Of a stretch of DNA of 64,000 nucleotides, positions 9,878 through 23,024 are shown one piece after another. Within the stretch, counting starts at the first letter, position 1, and every line of letters starts with the position of its first letter. The notes beneath the pieces are model-generated. The model did not search any database and had not been told where the DNA came from. It saw only the letters and a program-made list of their open reading frames with translations. The translations under genes were made by a program, and so were the position numbers. Source of the stretch: Paraphysomonas bandaiensis (taxonomy: Eukaryota; Chrysophyceae); assembly GCA_965644295.1 (NCBI GenBank), contig CBFFRP010000001.1, positions 1 to 64,000 on the forward strand. The letters are read 5' to 3'.

Positions 9878-12800
9878 ATGATGCGGTCATTGTCTCATTT
9901 ACTGTCAATCAGTCTGTTGATTTTGTTTAGTTGTGGAGTGTATTTCAACTCTATCGATAACTCATTTGCGTTTGATGGTATCGACTGCACTCATGTGGCC
10001 TGACTCTGATGTCATCTCATGTGTGATATGTATGTGCAGATCATTTAGCGATAGTTAATAACGGTGATACGGATCCGTCGACCTCGTATGCGGATCTGTG
10101 GGGTCATGACATATGGGGGAAGGTACTCACTGATAGTGTTATCGATGCTCTGTGATTGTCGAGTGGCGTTTGAATGTAGGATCTATTAGCACAAGACAGC
10201 CATAGATCTTATCGTCCTCTTCTTATTGTCGTCTTTAAACTGATAAGGTTTGTTTGCTGCGCATTACTTACTTTGATAATAATTTTAAAGGTCATACTTT
10301 GGACTCAATGCGAGCCCTATTAGAGTCGTAAGCATTGGCTGTCATGCAATGTGTACTGTTTTGGTGTATGCTCTAGGTCATCAGGTACAGCTGGAAGTGT
10401 ACACGTTCTAGCTACTAAAACAATTGTGAATACGTTTGTAGGTTACAGGGAATTATCACGTAGCTATGGGCAGCTCTCTGATATTTGCTTCTCACCCTGT
10501 ACATGTCGAAGTCAGTAAATTTTCTCTTATCTTGATGTATTTTATTCTCGTCGTTGTGTCTATGCAGAGTGTAGTTGCAGTTGTCAATATCGCTGAGCCT
10601 CTGTGCTGTATTTTTTTCTGCTTGGCGTATATGCTGTACTGGCTTACATATGATATTGCATGCGGATACCACTCGTCCCAAGGCTTTGCTTTTACCAATC
10701 TTAAAAAGTCATGGACTCTAAACAGTATATGGGTGGGTGTGTTACTTTTATCGATGGTTTATGTGGTAGTCGCTATACTGTTTAAGGAGACAGGAATTAC
10801 AATTTTGGGCATGGTTGTGGGAACATCTGTGTTAGCACTATTATCCCATTGGATTAGAAAAACTTTTAGATTGCAGAAGTATTACCCGACACACGCACCC
10901 TACTCTGGCAATCATACCAGTGGTAGCAGAGAACGTTCTGGTGGCAAAGCAGTTATATGTACATCAACAAATGTTAATTGCAATTGCCTTGAAGGTACAA
11001 AGTCTTGGTATATAAATCATGTAGCATGGATTGGGCTTGCAGTTGTTGTTCTAGTTGGGTATTTCGTATTTCGAGCCTATCTAGTATCTGAGATACCCAG
11101 CGTAGACATTGACTCACTCAGTACGACATGTCGCCAGGGTGCCTTAACAACCTTTATGGATATGACTCGTGATACCCTTTCAATGTTGTATGGCATTGTC
11201 ATCCGACCTTTTTTTCCATCAATATTAGGGGAGACGGGAAGGTCTACGGCATCTTTCTATCTGGACGAGTCACAACTCATACGAAAGGCTGAGAACCCTT
11301 TTGCTTTTCTGGACAGGGAGGAGAAAGTTCTCTCTCTCCTGTACCTACACTTCAGGTATTTCTTCCTGCTGCTCTGGCCGATCGAGTTGTCAGCTGAGTA
11401 TGCGTTTGACTGCATACCCAAAGTTTCAGACTGGCATGACAACGGAAACTATCGTGTGTACAATGCGTGCGCTATGTATGCGTTTCTGTTTGCTGTTGGA
11501 GTATGGGGTTTTTACAGAATGGTATACCGCCCTCCCAGCCGTGTTAGGTCAGAGGCAGTTCTCATTTCTCTCATGTTTTTGGTCGTTCCATTCATACCGG
11601 CATCAGGGGTTCGTGTTGTTTTGTATTTTATCTTTTTCTATTTATAATGTTTAATCTAGGTCTTCTTGCGTCTCGGTACTCTATTAGCCGAGAGGCTGCT
11701 CTATATACCGTCAATCGGTACAGTTATTATATTTATATGTATTATTATGCACTGATGTTGCCCAATATAGGATTCTGTTATTTACTTTGTGTTATGCTGC
11801 TGGAGATTTCGCATCCAGTGTGTGCTGTGGTGCAAACGTTGTGGCATAAAATATTCAGAAAGGGATCGTCGCTGCGATCACAACATTTTAGAAGGAGATA
11901 TATGTTCGTTTATTGGGGAGTACTTCTTCCGATACTATATTTTTACTCGGCTCGTACCATTTATCGCAACCGCGACTGGGCAGACGACGCCACTCTGTTT
12001 ACCGCAGCCCTTAATGTGTGTCCTCGTTCGGCAAAGTTAAGGCTTCAACTAGCTAAAATGTATATCAACGAAGGCGATTATAAAACTGCAGAACAGCACA
12101 TCACCATAGCCAAAGACATCGATCCTGATTTCTGTGATGTGGGCTATCAAGAGGCCCTATTGAATATTGTGTATTATCATGATACAGATGCGGCGGTAGA
12201 AAAGCTTAGTGAAAGTCTGCATTGTGCTTTTACACTGACTGAAGCTTGGAAGTTGCTTTCAAATATATGGGAGAGTCAAATCAAGCAATCGCCAGGGGAT
12301 TTCAGAGTTCTAGAAGGTATTGGAAACGTATGCCACAAGGCAGGTGTGTGTATAACGTAAATGGAGAATCCTGTTGTGTTGAGGTAGATATTTAGGGCTG
12401 TATGTAATGGCTGTGAGGCAGTATCAACAAGCCACATCTGCTGCTTTTGATCAATCCAAGTACCTTTCTGCATTGAAGTTATCTGTTAAGGCAGAAAAAT
12501 CTTTAAGAAATTTGTTCTTGGAGCAATACAGCGATTCTTTGCATGGTTCAGAATTGAACAGCACATTATCGTTGGGTATGCCTGATGCGAGCGTCATAGC
12601 CACTGCAGGCCGGAAGCACGAGCTGTCTTGGGACACATACCGGTAAGGATTTTTCGCTGGCTAGTAGTTTCGTGATATTATCGCAGCGAACTGGAATGCA
12701 ACACATATTCTTTGGGAGGGGTAGTTCGTAACGTCATGTATGAGAAGTATGTAAAAGCTTCAAACCCTAATGACAAGAAATCTAAGAAAACGGGTAGTTC

Positions 12801-13876
12801 AAAGCCTCTTTCGTCTAGTATTCTCGCAGAGGTCAACAGAGCAAAGCAATTAATGCGAATGGGAATAAGACCTGTGTGTGTGTTTCCTATACATAATAGC
12901 GGTAGTGAAGACTATACTCTACAGAATTCGGTTGCTGGGTACCCGAGGGTATTAATTGGGACACTATCTACACGCCTGGCTTCCGAGTATCAAGCAGTTC
13001 TCGCTGAACAACGGGCATCGATAAGTTCCCTATCGGATAGTTTATTGCGAGAAGGAGCTGATAAAATGCGAGAGCTTGCAGAATTCACACTTGATGCAGC
13101 TCGTGCATATGCACAGATGTATCGGGTGTTCTCTGATGTCATCGGAGCTGAACTGGCGGAGTCAATATCAGGACTTGGTAGCCAGCAGATAAAGGAACTA
13201 AATTTAATTCATGATCAATTGGGTGAAGCACTTACGAGCTCGTTAAAATTTTGGGTAGATGCTGGAGAGGTAGGTCTCAATATGTGCGGTATAGACAGTC
13301 CCAAATTCGTATATATAGGCATATTTCAAGCAACAAGAGTATGTGCATGCACAGGAGTGTTTTTATCAGGCAATCACCTTCGACCACCTTGTTGAGGATG
13401 ATGTAAGTGGTTGTATTTGTACTTGCTATGCAACTACTGTTCTTGGTGTCTAAACCTTTGATGTGTATGTACCCTCACGCATATAGTGCAAGTGAATTTC
13501 GTTTTGTACTTCTTAATCGGAGTAATTATGTGTACACCTTATTGGCAGTTAGAAGTAGATATGGGACAATCCCACCTCAAGTCGAGCTGTGCTGTGAGAT
13601 ACTGGTAAGATATGGATCATATAATTTTTTGTAATTCTTGCCACTGTGCTTGTAATGTTGCTTCTTGGTAGGTACGCACATGCCTTAGCCGGGGAGGAAG
13701 GCTTTGCGCTTGACTCAGGTCGTATTCGGAAGGCCATCAACTTGCTGGAAGACACACTTTCTTGTGCAGAATCAGGTCGCGACCGTACAGTAACAGCTGA
13801 GATGAAGAAGCTTTCTACCACTCAGCTTACAGAGCTGAAAGCACACTTAGAGTATTTAGAGCTCGCTTCTTTATAA
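9878..13876 (+). CDS. TMTC-family ER O-mannosyltransferase (TMTC-like)
   Basis: Thirteen-exon model, 1074 aa: 9878-9977, 10040-10122, 10180-10247, 10291-10384, 10442-10510, 10568-11608, 11660-11717, 11771-12343, 12396-12642, 12687-13269, 13355-13402, 13549-13604, 13672-13876. All phases agree. The first ATG follows an in-frame stop. TM1 (about 6-24) is followed by 'AFDDHLAIVNN', carrying the Asp-Asp pair of this GT-C family, then 'SHRSYRPL', 'FASHPVHVE', 'KETGITILG', a DUF1736-like loop ('ENPFAFLDR') and 'AERLLYIPSIGFCYLL', restored exactly by splicing. 'YRNRDWADDATLF' leads into TPR-like helices to the C-terminus. TMTC proteins add O-mannose to cadherin-type substrates in the ER lumen using dolichyl-phosphate mannose; the substrate here is unknown. 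The three small 3' exons are the least certain. Confidence 0.9.
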
Positions 13877-14194
13877 TTAAGTTGTCCTGCGGGAGAATTG
13901 TGAATAGTAGGCAATTCATGGTTGACATGTTTAGTTGCAATAGGCGAATTGTACGTTGTTACTATTGTAGAACGTGTAATATATATACATGAACACTACA
14001 AAATTGTGACTAACCACTCTTGCTATATAAACTTGTGCAAGTTTGCATTACCATTCTTGACTCTGTAGGCAATTGCTACCACTTGGTACTGGATATCACA
14101 ATATAATCGTTGTAACTGTGTTGAAATTAGAAGAAATCAAACTTAAAACAATATACCGTCCTTCAATAAAACAGAAATCAATCCCTCAACAAAG
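13877..14194. other. 3' flank of TMTC, no gene recognised
   Basis: AT-rich sequence between the TMTC stop and the first TIR-element fragment. No ORF with a domain and no repeat were seen. Confidence 0.5.
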
Positions 14195-14405
14195 TCGGAC
14201 TCGCGCCTTGTCGTGTGGTGTTCTGGGGGATAAGTACCGGAGATATTTCTTCGGGAACTAACGTGAGTCGTATATACGTATATACAGTCAGCTGAAAACG
14301 TTCTGCCCAATCCTAGCCTAATGCTTGTGTGATGGTACAAGGAATACCAATAAGTTTCACTTGTGTAGACGTCTTTGAGCCTTGACGAATAAACAGGCAT
14401 CCGGT
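14195..14405 (+). mobile_element. Internal fragment of the TIR-element family
   Basis: Contains the family's internal block: 'ctcaacaaagtcgg', 'ggtgttctgggggataag', 'gacgaataaacaggcatccgg'. The same block occurs in full at 14815-15030, at 20396-20590, reversed at about 34745-34925, and in part at 45125-45250. No terminal repeats are present, so this is a fragment. Confidence 0.7.
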
Positions 14406-14728
14406 AATAGAAGTTGATATTATTTGCTAAGGTTTGCTATTCTCAATTGATAAGATAAAATTATAAACCTCACATGATAAAGAACCTAAGTTGTATTCAA
14501 TGTGTTCAACACCATTTATTTACTACTATAGTGTACAAAACACACTCTCAGCGATAGTATCCTGTATAGTCACCCACTTCTACTTCAGTTTCATACAACA
14601 CAAAATATATATAATGTACTGATTACATATATTATATATTTCGATCCTTGCATCTCACATAATACTGCACTCAATTGCAAGTATATGGAATCTTCAGATC
14701 TCAACATCCGGGAATTGACCAATATATA

Positions 14729-15279
14729 TTGAAAGTCTTATTACTAGCAATAGGCGTTAAGAATCAGCACCAGTTTATTAGTAGCTAGAAGAAAACTAAT
14801 CAAGCTAGATAGACGTCCCCTCAACAAAGTCGGGCTCGCACCTTTTCGTGGTGTTCTGGGGGATAAGTACCGGAGAGATTCTCTCTGGGAAACTAACGGG
14901 AGCCGCAAACATAATCAGCAGATATTCTTCTGCCCACTCATAGCCGAATACTTGTGTGGTACAAGGGACACCAATAAGTGTCACTTGTATAGATGTCTTT
15001 GGGCCCTGACGAATAAACAGGCATCCGGGAATGGGCCCACCTGAAGGGTAACCGGGGTATTGGACTGCCTGCTGAAGTCAAACATCCGAGATGTTCACCT
15101 TAAGAACTCAGAGCGGAAGTGGTCGCACCTTGGTGCTTGCAGCGACGCACATGCAGCTTTCGTAGTGTTAAGTATTAGGATATCAGAGTTAAGCACTAGT
15201 TAGCTCGTTAGTTAAATTGCTTTGCTACATTATTTCTAACCCTCTTTTACACGCCTACTGCTAATAATCAGACATTCAC
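14729..15279 (+). mobile_element. TIR element, 551 bp, complete and non-autonomous
   Basis: The left end 'gaaagtcttattactagcaa' (from 14731) and the right end 'cagacattcac' (to 15279) form about 29-bp imperfect inverted repeats. Both sides are flanked by TA (14727-14728 and 15280-15281), as expected for TA target-site duplication. It has no coding capacity. The internal block (14815-15060) and the subterminal 'gcaccttggtgc' block (about 15120-15160) are shared with the other copies. TA duplication suggests a Tc1/mariner-like MITE, but the family identity is not established. Confidence 0.8.
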
Positions 15280-15675
15280 TACAAAAAACAAGAGTTTCAA
15301 TGGTGCGTACTCATCAGGAAATACTCGACAAGTGTTGATTTAGTTGTGTAATATGCGTTACATATACAGAATACTAATACTATGCTATAGGACGTTACAT
15401 CCTAGTAATATATGGATACATAATACATACGTTGTATATGTCATAAACAGAAATATGATGCATATCTAGTATTTCATATCAGTAGTATTGGTGTATCTCG
15501 TAACCATAGAGTTGAAACGAAGAAATGTTGACCAAATATGGACTTATGGTAGTTGTATTACTCTTTCTGACAGCTACTATTCATAGTCATAGAGCATGAC
15601 AACGGCATGTAACGTCATCAAATCGATACTAATTCTACTTACTGAGGGTGCAATATGCTTTTATAAATGTATACT
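15280..15675. other. 3' spacer with a second shared repeat
   Basis: Bases 15282-15366 are homologous to 46517-46599, on the outer side of the right TIR in both cases. The rest is AT-rich with no feature seen. It lies 3' of the DUF1254 gene. Confidence 0.6.
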
Positions 15676-17026
15676 CTATGCAACTTCTTTTACAGTTGGT
15701 AAAATCTTCTTTTGCATTGCCCGAGACAACCATTTGGTACCTTTAGGTCGATACACTAGATAAATTGTATTTAAAGCGAGTTGGCACAACTATACATGAC
15801 ATACCTCGCAGCACCAGGCGAGGACTCATAAAAGAAGCCTTACACCATTTCTTAGGGGAGTCATTGGCTTGCCTCATATCTGGGAGTGGTAGCCAGAACA
15901 TGGCACGGGGCAGATTCCCATTGTCGCGATTAGGCTCCACTGGTGAACAAACAACCCGTATAGGCTCGGTATCGTTGTCTACACTAACTGACCTCAGAGC
16001 ATCCTGCAGCTGAAAACTATTTACGCTATACAAATTCATCTCGTTAGGAAGTAGAAAAAGGTCATGACCATACAGAGTAATAGACCACCACTCGCAATCG
16101 AGGTCTAGTTTCGGCACGATTATCTCGTACGATTTTCCATACTGTAAGGGAACTACGGCATCACGCTCGCTGATTAAATCTCGCACGTCGAAACCGCCAT
16201 TAGTTTCAAAACCGGATGAGTATGCATTCACAGTACTACCATATTGCACTTCAGATGGAATCAGACCCAACGCCCCATGTAGGAAGAATATTAGATGAAC
16301 GAATGCATCCACCAGACTTCCAGAGCGATCTGGGGAGGCATAGCCAGGTCCACTGGAAAGAACATTAAAATTCCACAGCCCAACCTGTGAAAGTTCTAGA
16401 ATTCGGGTGCGCACCACAATGGAAGGGTTTTTTAATAGATATACAGTGCAAACAGTGCAAAAGGCTGCAGAGAGAGCTGCTAAAACAGTCGATTGTAGTA
16501 AAAGTTTAAGGGAGATGTTTGGAGGGTTGGACAGACCAAAGGGTATGATGGCACAAATAGAGAGAAGGCTACACGAAATTGTCACTGAAAAATGCTGTAC
16601 AAAGTCAGCAGCACTGGTTCGACGATCACGAAATTGTAAAATAGATGAAGAGCGATGTACAGTGCACGTCACTTTTCTTTGCTGAAGCTCTCTAACACTT
16701 TCGTAGTCTTGTGGTCGGGGAACTAGAAGCCTATGCAACAAGAGCCCCTTGGAGGTTGGCATACGGAGCACCTGAACGGCTTCTTTGAACCGGTTACATA
16801 TCTCGTCGTCAGAGCATTTGACACGGGGACCCACAACAACCGCCACGAGAGACTTGTTGGAGTGGTTGGCAACATCAACGCACCGAGCACTGCTGTCATA
16901 GACACCGAGAGAGCCATAAGTACATTGTGGCGCACGAAAAATAAGCATGAGAGAGGGGTCAGAGAGGTCCACTGGAACAGTCGAGTACAGTAAATCGGGA
17001 CACGGAATGACTACAGTGCGATCCAT
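15676..17026 (-). CDS. DUF1254/DUF1214 membrane protein
   Basis: Two exons, 17026-15805 and 15755-15676; the 49-nt intron is inferred because removing it gives the family's usual C-terminal end ('LVLRVYRPKGTKWLS'). Without splicing the frame ends at 15743. 433 aa. The N-terminus ('PDLLYSTVPVDLSDPSLML') matches the DUF1254 pattern around a 'D/N-x-LYS' motif. Two hydrophobic segments (about 146-165 and 176-200) separate it from a C-terminal DUF1214-like part ('CEWWSITLYGHDLFLLPNE', 'FWLPLP'). The biochemical function of this pair of domains is unknown. It is probably membrane-anchored. Its gene is divergent from the SLC4 gene. Confidence 0.82.
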
Positions 17027-17651
17027 ATGAGTCCGCCGATCCCACTGATAACATTCGTTCCACTTGCAGTTACTCTACAGACACAACACATCCGTATGAG
17101 CCACACCCGCATCTATCTATACATATATATACACAGACCTTCATGAGGGACCTGATTATGAGACGCATCAGCAGAGAGGGAACACAGAGGATCATACAGT
17201 GATAGAGACCGACCCACTGCACCACTGACACCACTAGAAGTGTACTCGAATAGGACCAGAGCATGATGACTGATACTGTACAAGATGACTCACATAGATG
17301 TAGATATGAGTGTGTGTGTCGTATATAGATATGGGCTGAGAGTATGCATATACAGCAGCATATCTCTATGCATGTACTGCTGTACGTACAGCAGTGTGAA
17401 ATACATTGTATGCCTATACGTAGTCATCCTATATCTCAACTCTAATTTTCTTTCATCCAATCATTACCTCTTATACCCTTTTATTTCCACTCTATTGGCC
17501 TTCTCACTGCATGAGGGCATCTACTCTGTATGGGGCAACACTCGCGCAGCTGTGAGTAGTTCACATACTTCTCATGCCATGCCTCCAAGCAGATCTATCA
17601 GCACAGCATCAGTCACTATCATCTCATAGCATGTAACATTTCTGTGTTGTG
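17027..17651. promoter_or_regulatory. Divergent intergenic spacer (DUF1254 / SLC4)
   Basis: A 625-bp gap between head-to-head start codons. It contains TA/CA dinucleotide-rich stretches near 17105-17130 and 17280-17410 and no transposon fragment. No promoter motif can be assigned with confidence. Confidence 0.45.
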
Positions 17652-19610
17652 ATGCGGAGCCTCTCTATCAGTGATGACAAACATGCAGAGGAGTTTATGT
17701 CGGTGGATCTGTCGACGAGATCGTCAGTCGGTTTAATTCAATCAGAGGCAGCTGATAGTGACAGTTACACACCATCAGGGGAGAATCAGCCATCCGCTCA
17801 TTGTTTCGGCGGTGTGTTTGATGATTTTCAGCGACGAAGTCGGCATTATTATTCTGATTTTGCGGATTCTTTCACTCACAAAACACCCGCCGCTGCGACA
17901 TTTATGTTCTTTGCAACAATATTTTCGACAATAGCTCTTGGAGCCCATCTGCATGAGTCTAGTGGGGGATATATTGGTGTTGGAGAGTATCTATTGATGA
18001 ATGCAGCCGCAGGTATTATGTTTACTCTCACATCGCCGCAGCCTTTAATGATATTGCGCCCCACTGGCCCGATCACCCTTATACTGGAAAACCTTGCAGT
18101 GATATCCAGTAAGTTCAATGTAAACTTTTGGCATCTTTTGGCGTTTTGTGGATACTTTGTGGGAATATATTTAACAGTAATAGCTGGTCTCGAATTAGGT
18201 CGTTACTGTCGTCATCTAACTCGATTTACTCACGAGATATTTGCTTGCTACGTGTGCAGCATATATGTGTACAGTGGAATCAAAGGAGTTTTAGGCGCAT
18301 TCGTAAACGGCGACGAGAAGAGTGAAGCCAGTGTGTTTGCATCTGCTCTGTTTGCCTCAGTTATCGCTGTGTTCACCTTGTTAATAAGTAGTACACTTTC
18401 TACATGCACTTCCTGTAGTAGAAAGGATTGTGCATGGACGATATTCAATCCTGGTATACGTTCTTTACTTTGTGACTACAGTGTTACTATTGCTGTAGTA
18501 CTGAGCACATTGTTGTCGTATGTTCCCCACTTTTACGGTCTGTCAGTTGAGGTAAACAGGGTTCAGTTGCCCACCACATCCTTTCCGCCACTGCCTACCA
18601 TGGATCCTTCACTTGTGTCTGGCAGACACATATGGTCTGTTGATTTTGCCGAAAATGCTCATGATTTAAAGAAAGCTGCACTAATAGCTGCTGCTGTATC
18701 GATTCCTATTGCTTTCTTCTTTTACATTGACCAAAACCTGTCTTGCATCCTCTCACAGCCGCCTCATGTGACTGGAATGCGGAAGGGAGAGTATATGCAT
18801 GGTCCGATGTTGATTGTAGCACTCTGCAATATAATAGGGCCGTCATTTGGTCTGCCATTTGTAACTGCATCTCTTCCCCACTCTCCTCAACTAGTAGGTG
18901 CGTTAACGACAGTTTCACATGACGTATTACCATCATCTACGACTACCCCTAGCTCTGCGTCTGTTAAGATCGGAGATAGTGCTGAGCATACTTCGCAGAG
19001 TAGTGTATGCCATGAAAATCGAGTGGCACCTTTATGTGTGTACCTTGCAATAGGTTCGATGGCTATGGTGCCGACATTCACACCACTGATAAAGTGCATT
19101 CCAATAGGTATATACATGCAACTATCATCAGTTCGAATATTTCTTGTCCTGGTAGTGTGTGGTGTGTGCATTCTCTTGCTAATATATTGTTACGGATAGT
19201 GTTTGCGAATATAGATATTCTGTAATTTTTTAATGTAGGCGCAGTTCGTGGAGTGCTGGTTTACGTAGGACTCTCTGGTATCGCTAGTACGAAGCTCTAT
19301 GGAAGGATAGTGGCGCTTCTGCAAGAACCAGACTTTGTGGAGAATGTTTGGGGTCAAAGTAAAGTGAAGTGGATCAGAGTGCATATGTATACTGGAATAC
19401 AGGTAACAAATATTCGAATAATGTGATTGTTTAATGATAAGAATGTGTGTACAGATCTTACTACTAGCAGCATTCTGGGTGGTGAATCTTTCCCCTTCAC
19501 CGTCTGGACTGTTTGTTGCATTTCTAGTTGCACTTTTGGGACCGTGCAGAGGGTATTTATTGCCTTCCGTATTCAGTATCAGTGAGTTGGCTGTTCTTGA
19601 TGCTGGATAG
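17652..19610 (+). CDS. SLC4-family anion (bicarbonate/borate) transporter
   Basis: Three exons: 17652-19107, 19239-19402, 19455-19610; 591 aa. The start is the first ATG; the codon before it is GTG. The N-terminal tail is short, with no band-3 cytoplasmic domain. The transport domain begins 'FGGVFDDFQRRSRHYYSDF', followed by many TM helices. Also seen are 'TSPQPLMILRPTGP', the family's substrate-site region, and 'GLPFVTASLPHSPQLVGAL'. Splicing joins 'LIKCIPIG' to 'AVRGVLVYVGLSGIAS', which rebuilds the conserved helix pair. The short N-terminus is like plant/fungal Bor1 borate exporters and unlike animal anion exchangers, so either bicarbonate or borate could be carried. It should sit in the plasma membrane or a vacuolar membrane. 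Confidence 0.9.
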
Positions 19611-19956
19611 GCAGCGGTTAGTAAAGGCATAATATCGATGTTGTATATTCTCGATTGAGCTGCTTTACGTAAACCCAAGCTTCTATATTACATTCATGAA
19701 ATGCTTTGGATTAATCTACAGTGTAGAAAAAACAAGTTTCATGCAACGGCATTAGTTTCGGCTTATGCCCCAGAAAGAAGTAATTTAATATTTTATATCA
19801 TTTTTTTACAGTATTACTAACCCTAATTGAATAGTCTTTCATACTTTTTATCAACTATTCTAGTCGTAGAAATTTGATAATAAAAATTACAAAACGACTA
19901 GTTAGGGGAAAATTAAGGCAGCATTCTGAGAATGTAGAGAATATTATTATATACTC
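19611..19956. other. 3' flank of SLC4, no gene recognised
   Basis: AT-rich sequence before the TIR element, with one 'ctaaccctaatt' near-telomeric word at about 19818 that is too short to call. No other feature seen. Confidence 0.5.
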
Positions 19957-20875
19957 GTGAATGTCTGATTATTAGCAATAGGAATGTAAGAGTCACAACC
20001 AATTTAGCAAAACAATATAACTCGTTGAGCTCTGATATCCTACTATTTAACGCTACGAAAGCTGCCTTTGTGCGTCACTTTCGCTCTATCAAGCAAAGCC
20101 AACGCAGTGGGCAAGCAGAATGTTTGTTGATATAGATGGCATCTGCTGACTTCAGGATTCTTTTGTCAATATAATTGTTTAGAAAATGTCATTCAAAATA
20201 GTTACATTGATGAATTACTTAGTCACACTAATTTTGGCGTAAAAACGTAATAACTTGGAGTAATAAATATTTATTCAATAATCGAGAGCTAGGGGAATTA
20301 CTATCAGCACATAGCCATCCCAGTCAAGCTAGTCATATTGTAAACTGAAAATATGAATTATTTATTGTGACCACATATTTCAATCCCTTGACTAGCCCTC
20401 AACAACGTCGACTAGTACCTTGTCATGGTGTTCTGGGAGATAAGTATCGGAGACTTCTCCGAGAAACTAATGTGAGCCGAATATACAGCCAGCAGATAAC
20501 ATTTTGCCCATTCCTTCTTGCGTGGTACAAGGGGCATTAATTAGTGTCACATGGGTAGGCGCTTGACAAATAAACAGGCATCTGGGGTATTGGGTTGCCT
20601 GCTGCAGCAGCCAAGCATCCGGGCTGTTCACCTTAAGGGCTCAAAATTTTGAAGTCAGCAGATGCCATCTATATCAACAGATATTCTGCTTGCCCAATGC
20701 GTTGGCTTTGATTGATAGAGCGAAAGTGGTTGCACCTTGGTGCTTGCGGTGAGGCGGAATCAGCTTTCGTAGCATTTAGTATTAGGATATCAGAGTTAAG
20801 CACGAGTTAGTTAAAAAACGCAATGCTAAATTAGTTCTGTCTTTAAACGCCTATTGCTCATAATCAGGCATTTAC
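19957..20875 (+). mobile_element. TIR element with long (~190 bp) inverted repeats
   Basis: The left arm (19957-20160) and right arm (about 20655-20875) are inverted copies. Both contain the terminal repeat, the subterminal 'agcgttaaatagtagga'-type block, 'gttggctttg' and 'atagatggcatctgctgac'. The centre carries the internal block 20396-20640. TA follows the right end; the left flank is 'ctc', so one side of the duplication is altered. No ORF. The long arms give it a foldback character. Confidence 0.75.
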
Positions 20876-21145
20876 TACTGGACTAATGTGAAAAATTAAT
20901 GCAGATGGTAAATATGATGCATTAGACAAGGAACATGTGTTATATATGGTGATTTATTCAGTATTTCCAGAAAACTATAGCCCTTAAATTTATGGAAAGG
21001 TTGTGATTTGGTTTCAGTTTCGGAACAAGTTCCGTTGCGTTACTAAGCCTGAATTAATGCAGTATAAAACAACTATGGTGGTATACCCTAAAGAGTATAC
21101 CGGTTTAATTATTACAGCTATCAACAGACAACAACTATCACATGG
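20876..21145. other. 3' flank of the B-box/IQ/SAM gene, nothing recognised
   Basis: AT-rich sequence between the transposon and the stop codon of the reverse-strand gene. No feature seen. Confidence 0.4.
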
Positions 21146-23024
21146 CTACCACAAATCATCTTGACTGACTTCTCGTTTTTTTACCTGCAGGAACTTCATC
21201 GTTTCCCGCTGCTCAGCTCGCCTTCTATCATACCCTGTTCTTTGAAGACGCTGTGTGAATTGATTAGTAATGTGTTGGTCATTAAAATCTTCGCGCATGG
21301 GTTGCCAGCCATCTCTTGAATCAAATCTCCCCCACCCATCACACGACAGATGCGTGCGTTTCCTACCAAATGTCTTAAGTGGTGGAAGCTTATACTCTGG
21401 TGGCGGAGCCACGGTTCCTACAGGTTGCCTCGGCGGTTTGTATGTTTCGTGGTTTTGAGTGGCCACTGTCTGGAGCCACCACACGGCGGAGTCTTCAATC
21501 TCTCGGTTAAACATTCGCTTCTCTGCTAAGACGCGTATAACCTCTCTGGCGTTCTGTGCATCGATTCTTCCAAGATGCCCACGGTATACCCTTTGAATCG
21601 TGAGCACAGCTGCCTCAAGTTCACCTTGCCTCTTCAACTTAGCCCTGCGTATGAGATGTAGAGAGTTGATACTCTCACGTTTCCAAGGAGGCCACAGCCG
21701 GTCAATCTCGACTTGAATCTTGCGAATATGTATTTTGTCGGTGATATTAATGTTCGCGTAGTCCTGGGTGTCCAGCAAAAGAAGTGTGCGCCCGTCTACT
21801 TTGAAAGTTTTTAGATCTTTGACGTAATCCCGATACCCCAACCGGCGAAAAAACACACACACCTACATTATCAGCAACAACATTTTGTAAAAGATATGCA
21901 ACAGAGAATGAATGATTTCTAATACACACACTCATAGTACACTCAGGCAAGTAACTAGATACAATAATTGAAACAACAACAGTATAAAATCATCAGCTAT
22001 ATATCCAGCATAATAATACTATGAGACGAGTACCTCATACACAGACCACTCTGGGATTTCTTTTGGGTCCCAATGGTCACCTCTCAGACAAAGTGGTTTA
22101 TAATGCAGCTCCGACCCATCGTCAAGATTTACATACTTCCACTGCCCTCTAACTGGATCCCACTGGCGATCGTATGTGTCCCTCACAACTGCCTTCAAGA
22201 ATTGCCGGATTAAAACTGCACGCCATTTCCGTTGAATGACTAGTGCCGCAACATCATTGGTGTAAACTAGAGGTATTGTCCCGAAATATCCCCTCCTGCT
22301 AAGCAGCAGGGGCGGATACCAGCTCTGACGACGAATAAGTGTTCCCGCCCCGATATAAGCAAAGTAAAACCTCCCAGTTCGTCGATCAAATATTTTCTGA
22401 AATTGATTCAAAATTTCACCAATAGTTCTGTGTCGAGCTTTACACATTCGATATAAGCCTTGCATTCGACAAGCAGCACTTTCAGGGTCCAGAAATGGAA
22501 ATAACTCTTCTTGTCGGAGGCAATAAGGCTTTCTCCATGAAGTTGTGCCGTAGACCGTATTATAGTAATAGTGACAAAGCGTATCCGTATCAAAGTAGCG
22601 TTTAATCTTCTCACGAGCCATTCTTTGAAGCCTCCGCAGATGATAAAAGAAAACCACTGCATGAGTGCATATGACAGCAGCCTCAGGTATATCGTAAAGA
22701 GATAGTGTGGATCTGACGTGGTTCTTCCTCTTCTTATGAGAGTGAGCAGTGACATCGCACGGCTCGCAATAAAAGTCTTCACATTCAGGACAGTAATATA
22801 TCGCTCGCGACTTCTCACAGAAAGTACAGTCTGTATACACGTATAAGTGACTTAGCGATACACACACACGTATATATATGTATGCATGTACACAGATGTG
22901 TGTATAGAGAGATATGTGACTTACTTTTGCCGTGTTTATAAGCGACTCCATTTATATACAGACTGATCTCTATCTTCTTCTCCTTCTTCTTCTTCTTTTT
23001 GCGGCGGGTCTGATTGGACGACAT
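21146..23024 (-). CDS. B-box / WW-like / IQ / SAM domain protein
   Basis: Three exons in transcription order: 23024-22925, 22830-22034, 21862-21146; 537 aa. A lysine-rich N-terminus is followed by a B-box-type zinc finger completed by splicing ('CTFCEKSRAIYYC', 'CEPCDVTAH', residues about 35-75). WW-like segments follow ('YYYNTVYGTTSWRKP'), along with IQ motifs that should bind calmodulin or light chains ('AACRMQGLYRMCKARHR', 'AALVIQRKWRAVLIRQF', 'AAVLTIQRVYRGHLGR'). A SAM domain is restored across the last intron ('EWSVYEV' joined to 'CVFFRRLGYRDYV'). This suggests a calmodulin-regulated scaffold, possibly cytoskeletal or ciliary; that role is inference. It is divergent from the armadillo gene. 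Confidence 0.88.

Noticed and set aside
17646-17651. Upstream GTG as the SLC4 start
   Set aside because: A nuclear gene is expected to start at ATG, which is the very next codon at 17652.
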